Shown: positions 52,120-64,000 of the stretch, piece by piece
How positions within the stretch are numbered: the stretch's first letter is position 1
Layout of the letters: each line of letters begins with the position of its first letter
NCBI RefSeq assembly: GCF_963678975.1
Contig: NC_089281.1
Span: 29,786,559-29,850,558, forward strand
DNA from: Dysidea avara
Taxonomy: Eukaryota; Porifera; Demospongiae; Dictyoceratida; Dysideidae
DNA length: 64,000 nt
Direction: 5' to 3'
Program-made: the position numbers and the translations under genes
Notes under the pieces: model-generated
What the model was told of the DNA's origin: nothing
Databases searched by the model: none
Seen by the model: only the letters and a program-made list of their open reading frames with translations

Positions 52120-54521
52120 CTAGTAATCCTAATTAGTTGTGTGTGTGTACATACAGTTACATTGTTACATATTACTAGCTGATGGCGGAGAGGGTATGGA
52201 ACTTGTAGGTTTGCTACAGAGTACAGTACAGCTATTAATGCATTGATCAGAAGTGAACAGTGGCAGATGAAGTAGTTGATATGAGGGGGGGGGGGGGGGG
52301 GGCTGACCAGGGGCGGAAATGAACTGAGGCACTACATTGTCTCTGGTTTGGTAAGGTGAGACCAAAAAAAAAGAAAAGGTCACAGCCAGCTGACAATAGC
52401 TGCCCACCTCACCAGCTACCCATTTATAGCTGATAAACTATATAAAATCCTTACATAGCTTGCTACACACTGCTCTAATACTGTAACTGCTTTATTAGAG
52501 TGACTGCTCTACTAGAGTATCTCAATCTTTATCTCAATTTTCAGTCCCACTCCAAGAAGGATAATTTCGGCATGATATCATTTTGAGGGGGGCTTCAGCC
52601 CCCTAGCCCTCCCCCTTTCCGCCGCCTATGGAAGTGAATAAAGGGAGAACAAGGTTATACGTGTAACTGTTGGGAAAAGAAAATATTTTAATAGAGCATT
52701 CAAAACTGCATCTCTAATAGAACAGTCATATGTATAGGAAATAATCTGTACTCACCTAACTTATGCCTTTCATGATTTCATATTTGCACAATATTGTATG
52801 TGTGAATATTACCAAGACCCAAATTCTTCTCTGTATTGTCATAAGATGTCTAAACCACATGAAACTTGTATTGCAGAATTTGGACAAGTTTTCTAACATC
52901 ACTATAATAGCTCCAGGTGTGCATGTAGAACTGTTGATCATAAAACTGTGTGTGCACACTGCATGAACTCTTGATGTTACTAGTGACAGTGTCAAATTGT
53001 GTAGTTTTTCCTGTAGTGAGTGCACTGGTCTCTTTGCCTGCAATATAGACGTCATTAGCTACATCAGTTGCACATGTGTAGCTAGCAATAGTAATCAAGT
53101 AAACCAGACTCTGTAAGACAGTTACTTTATTTGGAATTCAAATATGCACTCAAATTTTGTTGACTGTTCATTGCACATGCATGAAGGAGTTAGTCTCAAA
53201 ACTTAACCTGTATAGCTGAAGTGTATAGTGGCTATGGTGAAACTCAGTGTACATATTGGTAGTGTCCCTTTATGTTTGTGTTAGAATGCCGATATCCTTG
53301 CTGGAATTTCATTCCTATGTATTCGGTTGGTTAATCTTACTATTGGGTTTCATCCATTATGTATGCTGGTAGCTAAATTCGCCTGCCCGAAAAATTTGGA
53401 CCAGGTACTCACAGACTCACCAATGTTTGCCTACATAATGTTAATTAAAATGTGATGGACACAGCTTTCAAGTAGTACTACTTTCAAGAAAGCAGAGCTT
53501 CTTTGTATGGCTTTCTTTCATGTGATTGTAATTGTGAGCCAGCTGATCCTATTATGAAACAATTTTACTTTCAGATGTTAACAGAGTTAGCTTTCGATTT
53601 ATGTGAAAGTGCACTACAATGTTAATGCATCTTTTAGTAAAAACAAGGTGGATTGAGTGATTTTACATGTGATCAAGCTCTATAGACATCTTCAATAATA
53701 CTCATGATTTATGCACCATTTAATAATAATTTTTTTGTAAGAGCTAACATGTCACAGAACCTTTGTAAACAGTGAAGTAAGTATACAATATAATATAATA
53801 GCTGAAGTTCCGTCATAGGCGGAACTAGGAGACACTGTTAGGGGAGGGGAGGTAAGAAAATGTTTATTCCACTAAGAAAAGAAGAATGGAACTCTAGTAT
53901 TCATTTGCATAACTTTGTTTGGTATGGCTGGATGAATGGGCATACACTTAAACTTTCTAGGACTTTAGTTGGATATCTTCTGAGAAAATTTTAAAATTAG
54001 ACCTCAAAGGTTCACCGTTGAGCATTATATAAAGATTATAATTATAGCTATGCTTTGTAAAGTATATTAGTTAACCTATCTGATCATGAGATAAAACCTG
54101 TTTGATGGTACTATTGTCGTAATTTGCAAAATTATCAACTAATGACACTAGAAGTGCTCTATTAGAGTATCTCGATCTTACTGAACACAAAAATTCAAAT
54201 TTATTTGCCACACTTTCTGCCCAGTGTACAGTATAGTACATTTATAACTGTTGTCTTCTATTTGACCATTGATTGGCTTTTATACTTCTGAATACAGTGT
54301 GAATGCCCCATGATTCCTGTTTCTGGTGTCAATGTGTGGCCCTGTAAGTCCAAGAAAGGCAAGAGAAGGGCCAAGGGGGGGGGATAAGGCCCCCTCCCCT
54401 CAGATCTTCAAATTAGGGAATGTTTAATATGGTAGCTACTGATCTGTTTACGAGATTAATCACATAGGGACCGCATGCAGCCCAAACAAACACAAAGAGG
54501 GTGTGGCTCGCGAGAACGAGA
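52120..54521. other. Intergenic, repeats only
   Basis: 2.4 kb without supportable genes. It contains a G run (about 52286-52302), copies of the aatagagcattc/gagtatctcgatct motif at 52494, 52689 and 54154, and GC-rich gggggcttcagccccctagc near 52590, a typical repeat end. Confidence 0.6.
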
Positions 54522-56421
54522 ATGGCTTCAATGTTTGCAGCAGTAGAAATACTAAGTCGTCTCACCATTCCTAGATCTCGGGTGAAGTTCACGGGAGTGA
54601 CACTAAGTACTAAACGGAGCCTATGGGAAAGTGTCCGAGGCCGAAGTAGAATACGATGGAAAGTTGTGCGCTGGTAAAGAGGTTCACTCCTTACTGCTCC
54701 AACTAGCTAGCCCAACAGAAGCGGCTAAAATAAAGGATGATTTATTACGGGAATGTCATCTCTGGAGTACATTACGCCATCCAAACGTCGTGTCATTCCT
54801 CGGAATATATTATCCTTCTATTGACGAGTCCGTACTGCCTGCTATGGTGATGGAGAAGATGCAGGAGAGTGTGACGTCACTGGTAGATAAACATCATAAT
54901 ATTCCCTTACTGGTGAAACTGTCAATACTACATGATGTGTCTCTAGGACTGCAGTATCTTCATGGTCGCAATCCTCCAATTGTCCATAAAGACCTGACGC
55001 CTAACAACATCCTGGTGACCCCTCATCTTGAAGCAAAGATCACAGGTGTGGCAAAGGCAATGATGACAGGAAATGGTAAGATGATGACTAAAACTCCAGG
55101 AACTGGTGTGTTTATGCCCCCAGAGGCATTAGATGATAAGCCAGTATATGGACCACCATTAGATGTGTTCTCTTTTGGAGGTGTGGTCCTCTACATTACT
55201 AGCTGACAATGGCCTACTCCAAAAGCTATTAAACAAATTGATCCCAAGACAAAAAGGCAGATATTTTTATCAGAAGTAAAACAACGTCAGCAGTATGTAG
55301 ATAGAATGACAGGAAACGATACAGATTTGAAGCCATTGATTGTGTCGTGTTTGAATGATGATCCAGTGTTACGTCCTTCAGCAGCAGGATTATCAGAGAA
55401 GATCAAGATGATGAAGGAAGAGTACAGCAAGAAGACCACTCGTGATGGGATGGATCCCTTTTCATGGTTGGCTGAGATCAAACTATCACCACAGTTAAAG
55501 GTTTGTTAGGAGGACAGTGAAGTTTATATGTGTTAGTATAGTTGTGATGTTGTTAAGCAACAACTGGTCTTGAAGGAATCCACCATACCTGACTTGTCTA
55601 GTGGACCAATTAATATCTAATGGAAGGAGGGAGCCCCAGCACCAGAATCCAGAGCAGAGGATGTTGCAGAGGTATATAATGGACTGATTTATGTGGGAGG
55701 TGGTGTTTCTAGTGAGATGGAATTTCCAGTGTACACAGCAAACATTTGCAATCCAGACAAGAATACATGGGACACCATTGACACCCCACTTGCAGAATTC
55801 ACAATGACTGTCTTAATGGGTAAGCTAGTTATTGCTGGTGGATACAATAGGGTTGAACATATCGCCAACGATGTGTTTGTCCTGGAGAACAACCATTGGG
55901 AGTACTATACCAAAATGCTTAAGGCGAGAATTGCTGCATTTGCTGTTAGCCACCAGTCATTGATGTTCATAATGGGAGGTCGTATCACTACAGAAATACT
56001 CAGTAACGTTGAAGTACTGGATAGTACTACTGGCCGATGGTTCAGATATGATGATCTACCCCAACCTCTATATAATGTACAATATATCATAGTCGGTAAC
56101 ATGGTGTACATGTTACCAATGCAGATATCCTGCCCTCTACAGCAGTGTATGCTGCTCCTCTTGATACATTGCCTATTAACTAAACTGGCAACATCTTGTA
56201 GATACTCCATATGGCACATCAGCTGCTGTCGGTCTGAATAACAAATATGTGCTGGTAGTAGGCGGAGAGCTGCGCAGTGGTGATTATGAAATGAAACGTT
56301 CTGACAAAGCTTTTGTGCTGAATCTAAAAACCACTAAATGGGTACCAATTGCAACTATTCCACTGGCAGTAACTCATTCAGCTGTGGTTTGGGACAATAC
56401 TATAGTATGTTCACGTTGAGC
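54522..56421 (+). pseudogene. Broken protein kinase-kelch gene (sponge-type family)
   Basis: An N-terminal TKL-like kinase followed by kelch repeats. Kinase landmarks: NGAYGKVSEAE (glycine loop), CAGKEVHSLL (Lys of the VAIK position), RHPNVVSFLGIYYPS, IVHKDLTPNNILV (catalytic loop), PGTGVFMPPEAL, GPPLDVFSFGG. Kelch part: LVIAGGYNRVEHIANDVFV, FIMGGRITTEILSNVEVLD, VLVVGGELRSGDYEMK. Lesions: frame change near 54607 between FTGVTLS and the glycine loop; residues of the DFG/DLG motif missing (AKITGVAKAM); in-frame TGA at 55204; TAG near 55507 at the linker; frame change near 56115. No intron boundaries rescue these. Family placement is from memory of sponge proteomes. Confidence 0.8.
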
Positions 56422-59400
56422 TGAATCCTGAGAAACAGCTAAAAATTAAAAGTGCATTTTTTCTCAACAGAGTTAACATTTCTGCCAACCAGATGATTAT
56501 TGGTAACAGCAAAGGTGTAAACAACAGACACATACGGTTTGGCTCCATTACAAGTTAAGGAAAGGGCCCTAATGGACACTGTACTTATATGGCTTCTCCA
56601 TAGGAAATGTATTGTTAAAAATTTGATTGGCTGTAAATATTATGTCAAACATTTGAACAACAACATTTGGAAATTTTTTAGCGGGTCAAGCAGTACTACA
56701 AATGAGCCAAATTTCAAGATCGTGTGTAATTGCATCCATGAGTTATTAAATGTTTTGAGGATTCAGCTCAACGCGAACGTACTATAGGCTAATACTAATT
56801 GGAGGATTTATTGGTTCTGATTCTATTGACAAAATATGGATTGGATTATTCTAGTGGCTAACTAGGTACATTTGCGTCTATTTAACTATAGTCTAATATC
56901 TAATAATATTTTTCTACAGCAATCATATTATACTACTTGATACTACTTATGTACATATTGGTGATAGAGAAATAAAAGCCAGCATAACAATATAATATAC
57001 ATGGTAAAGTTGAAGAAAGGCATTAACATGGTTTAGTTCTACTCAACACTGACTTATAGGCAGTCTAATATTATGCTCAAGTACAAATATATACAGCGAA
57101 ACCTGAGTCAAATATGCCCAAAATTTTTCCCTAAATACTTTCAGAAATTTCCCAAAAATTTCACTTAGCTATTATGATCTTCAGTGTTCCCATATATTAT
57201 GCTTACATTATGCTCTATAGGTTAATAACTTTTCTTACTTGGAAATATTGGAATAGCAAAGTGGCTCCTATTAGAGAGTATTGATCTAAGGAGTATGTAC
57301 AATGCATTCGAGTGCTCTTGACTGCTCTATTAGGAAGTATTTCAAGGAAACAAGCTCCTAAGTTCGAAAATAATATGCTGGCATAGCTTTTTATGCTTTT
57401 TATTACTGGCATATTACTGCTCTAATCACGTGACCTGTCTCACCGGTCATCATGGACCACCTGCTTAATAGGGTCACAATTGTTTTGTCCTGCAAGTCAC
57501 TGTACAAATATAGCCATAAACTGGAGCCTCTAGACCCCGTACATGAAGCATGCATGTCTAAAACTGTTAAAGTCATCTAACTAATGAAATAAACAATTGT
57601 GCTACCCCACCCCCCACCGTATAGTGCTCAGATATAACTTGGAACCATACATCCATCTCAAGTATGAAGCAACCTTACTGATTGAGTAATAAAAAGGTGC
57701 ATGGGTTTAGAAGTTGCATAGGATGCTAAAGAACTGCTCTCGAACTATTCAGGAAACATGAGAGCGACCAAATTTGTGGTAAGGAGCATGACTTATAATT
57801 ATAACTACCTAAAACTACACTAATAATACAACTACTCTAATCAAATGCCCAAAGTAGTCTTGCTGCTAAGGTGTGATCTGAAATAATCTGCATCCTTCTT
57901 CTTGACTTCTACACTGTTATCTATCCATGTACAAGCATTCTGCAATATAGCTACTAAAATTCTGTAATTTTCACATAGTGTCCAGCAAGTCAACCACTTA
58001 CAATTTGTTGACTTTATGTTTCAGATCACCTGCCCACATTGCTATGTCTCACTATAACTACATTTAGCCATTATAATATTATGACATGTGAGTTTTCACC
58101 ATCTGTACGTTTAATAATTATGTGGCAGTAATAAACTGACTTGCTTACATAGCAGAATTAAAGCAGGCTATAATAATGTATTTTAATAGAGCATTCAGCT
58201 AACTAATAAACTGTTAAGTACATGCTAGGGTTATTTCAGTAAAGAGTTTAGTTATATAAGCATAGTTTGTCAACAATTTTAGTTTTAGTGATCTCTCTAT
58301 TATTATAGATTTAGTTATATGGTTATATATATATAATTCTCTGTGTTGTTATAGTTTCATGAAAACCTTTTAATTTAGTTTTAGACTATTATTTTAGTTA
58401 TAGTTTTATATGGTGCATAAGACAATCTTTTGGTTTTAGTTATCTTTAGATTTAAATTATTCTGCAGTTATAACATTATGGATTTGCTTTTAAATAATAT
58501 AATATTTGTCTTACTAAAAGTAGATTTTAGTTTAAACCAAAACAACACTACTGCATGTAAGATTGTAATGGATAATAAGCCGCCTGCCTTATTTAGGTTA
58601 ACTATCCTGATCAGAAACATAATAAGTGGCCTAATTGTATATTTCATCCATAGCTTTTTGTCCTTCACATAAATGTTAATTTATAGAGTTTATGACTATA
58701 CAGTATTTTCAGTTTCACTGCTCAATATGCATGCCAGCGTTAGTTGTATATCTTTCTCTCAGCATACATGCAGTTTCTTTACTGTTGATATCTCTGGTAT
58801 CAAAGAACCTAATATGATATTATGTGAGTTGTGAATAGTATACTGCAAAGTATTCAGTTCCCCTGGCTCCTTGAACAGTACCCAAGAATAGCAACCAGAA
58901 ATCACAAATCGTGTGAAGATGCATGCTTAGGGTTTCACTACCGCTTGCTGCAGTTGCTTATCTGGATGTAATCATACTAGTTATCTTTTAATGAAGTGGG
59001 GAATATATACCTAAATGATATATTCCAAATAATGCGTGCTTTGCTACATTAAATGATAAACTATGCGAGTAGCTTAAGTAACCGGCCTTGCCTTCTTCCA
59101 CCTATGTCCAATATTACTATCACAAGTATTATACAGCAACTGTTGGTCCTGCACGCATGCAATCTATATTTATTTGTATTCAAACATTGCGCTGAAGATA
59201 TCTCCCGTCTTGGAAGTTTTCATGGCTTTAGAGTTGATCATTCTTGTTATACATAATTGATGACCTTAACAGAAGACATAATATATGCACCAGACCAACA
59301 GAAGCAAGTTGACATTATATTACTAGATTTTCTGAAAGCTTTTGACCCATCAAAATTTGTGGCATTCAAAATACAACTGGATCAAAACATGGCTAACTAA

Positions 59401-60417
59401 ACGACGTGGATCCTCAAATTCAGTATCTGTTTTATCTGGAGTCTTCCAGGGAACAGTCCTCAGCCCTCTGATGCTTTTACACTGTTTACCGTACTGCACA
59501 TAGTGATCAATTCTCAAGACACCATTATTTTACAGTAAGATATTCACAAGTTATCAGAATGGGCACAAACATGGCAACTAAGATTTTAATGTTATAAGGT
59601 GTGTCATAAAATGTACCAGATTATTGTCACCACCATCATTGAACATAGTCAACAATCACAGGTTAACCCACCATGTACAGATAGAATAAATTTAAAACAC
59701 CTTCCATGGTCACCACATATATCAAAAATAGCCCAATCGAGGCATCCAGAACATTAAACTTTCTGAAAAGAAACTTGAGTAACTGTTCACCAGCAGTTAA
59801 AGCATCTTCACATCTTACAACGGTTTGCTCACAAATGGAGTATGCCTCAATAGTTTGAGGTATCCAATATCTATAGGCTAAGTATATAGAAAGGCAAACT
59901 ACAAGATGGATTATGATGGATTACAATAGACTGCTCAATGGCCAGAACTCCAAACATGAAGAATATCAATCTAGGTTGCAAACACCATATCAAATCACAT
60001 TATCAGTAACTCATCCAATTATACTTCCTATGACAAGACATACACTCCAGTATCATCCTAATCACTCTACATTATTAACTACCTCTTACCATATATAATA
60101 TATAGCTCCCTCTCAAGAACCGCAATAAAAGACTGTAACACATTGCCAGCCACCCTCATTTATATTATGTTTTTTGATTCTTTTCCTGAGCATACCAGCT
60201 GTCACTTCAACTCTCCTATATTGACTGATATAATATTATGGGACAGGCTATTGGTGATGGGTGGGATGATTAGGAAAGTGAATTGGATCATTCCAATAAG
60301 ATTATATGTGCACTCTGTTATTCTACACATAGAACATTACATAACACAAAATCGAAATTTTAAAATTAATTTATAGATTGGTTATATGCAGGTCCTTATC
60401 GAAATCATTAAATAAAA
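56422..60417. other. Intergenic, AT-rich, decayed repeats
   Basis: 4 kb with no intact gene. 58250-58450 is simple tagttttagttatag-type sequence. A decayed LINE occupies about 59040-60110. Motif copies gactgctctattaggaagt (57319) and taatagagcattcagc (58185) are present. Confidence 0.6.
59040..60110 (+). mobile_element. Decayed LINE reverse transcriptase
   Basis: Fragments in shifting frames: FHGFRVDHSCYTQLI, DIILLDFLKAFDPSKF (compare the DFSKAFD motif of RT), VLSGVFQGTVLSPLMLL (SGVPQGTVLGPL motif), then TLNFLKRNLSNCSPAVKAS and a YAS-containing end. Many stops and frameshifts; no functional product. Confidence 0.75.
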
Positions 60418-63875
<3,458 letters not shown>

Positions 63876-63942
63876 CTGAAACACATAACACACAGCTGCT
63901 ATATGTTAGTGCACACGAACTAGCACTGTTGTACGCAGTAGT

Positions 63943-64000
63943 GTTGCACCGATATGAGATTTTGCTGATATTCCGATAACCGATATTGGATAATAATTTC
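63943..64000. mobile_element. Possible transposon end at window edge
   Basis: agtgttgcaccgatatgaga followed by cgataaccgatattggataa resembles termini of hAT-type elements that begin with CAGTGTTGCACCGAT. Only one end is in view. Confidence 0.35.

Overview
This is a gene-dense stretch of an animal nuclear genome. Coding sequence is split by GT-AG introns, many only 50-200 bp. Conserved metazoan genes alternate on both strands, and introns and intergenic gaps hold transposon remnants and microsatellites. The best guess for the organism is a sponge (demosponge). That rests on a decayed kinase-kelch gene (54522-56421) of a type I recall as expanded in sponges, on compact head-to-head gene pairs and on generally sponge-like gene content. 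The gene models were assembled by hand from conserved protein matches, splice signals and reading-frame phase; the species assignment is inference.

Left part (1-17.9 kb): epsinR/CLINT1 (minus, 3' end off the window) lies head-to-head with a long FHA-repeat protein that has the domain plan of antigen Ki-67 (plus). The DNA-repair methyltransferase MGMT follows (plus) and meets mitochondrial ribosomal protein S26 (minus) tail-to-tail. MRPS26 is head-to-head with the APC/C subunit CDC23 (plus, 14 exons), whose introns carry a 115 bp TG tract and a 732 bp pure CA tract.

Middle (17.4-34 kb): TMEM127 (minus, with a 4.8 kb intron full of inverted-repeat elements) is head-to-head with a FAM184 coiled-coil gene (plus). 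An intronless type I membrane protein with an esterase-like fold but no catalytic serine follows. The co-repressor CtBP (minus) has two alternative first exons.

Right part (34-64 kb): the CTLH E3-ligase subunit MAEA (plus) spans 11 kb, mostly one 7.4 kb intron of transposon debris. A 239-residue DEP-domain protein ending in a prenylation-type box (minus) is head-to-head with intronless IFT43 (plus). A broken kinase-kelch gene, a decayed LINE and the AAA ATPase FIGNL1 (minus, 5' end off the window, with a LINE in one intron) complete the window.

Functionally the set is housekeeping: cell cycle and chromosomes (Ki-67-like, CDC23), repair (MGMT, FIGNL1), trafficking (CLINT1, TMEM127), ubiquitin ligase (MAEA), transcription (CtBP), cilia (IFT43) and mitochondrial translation (MRPS26). 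There is no operon logic. The repeated organising feature is the divergent gene pair sharing a short promoter interval.
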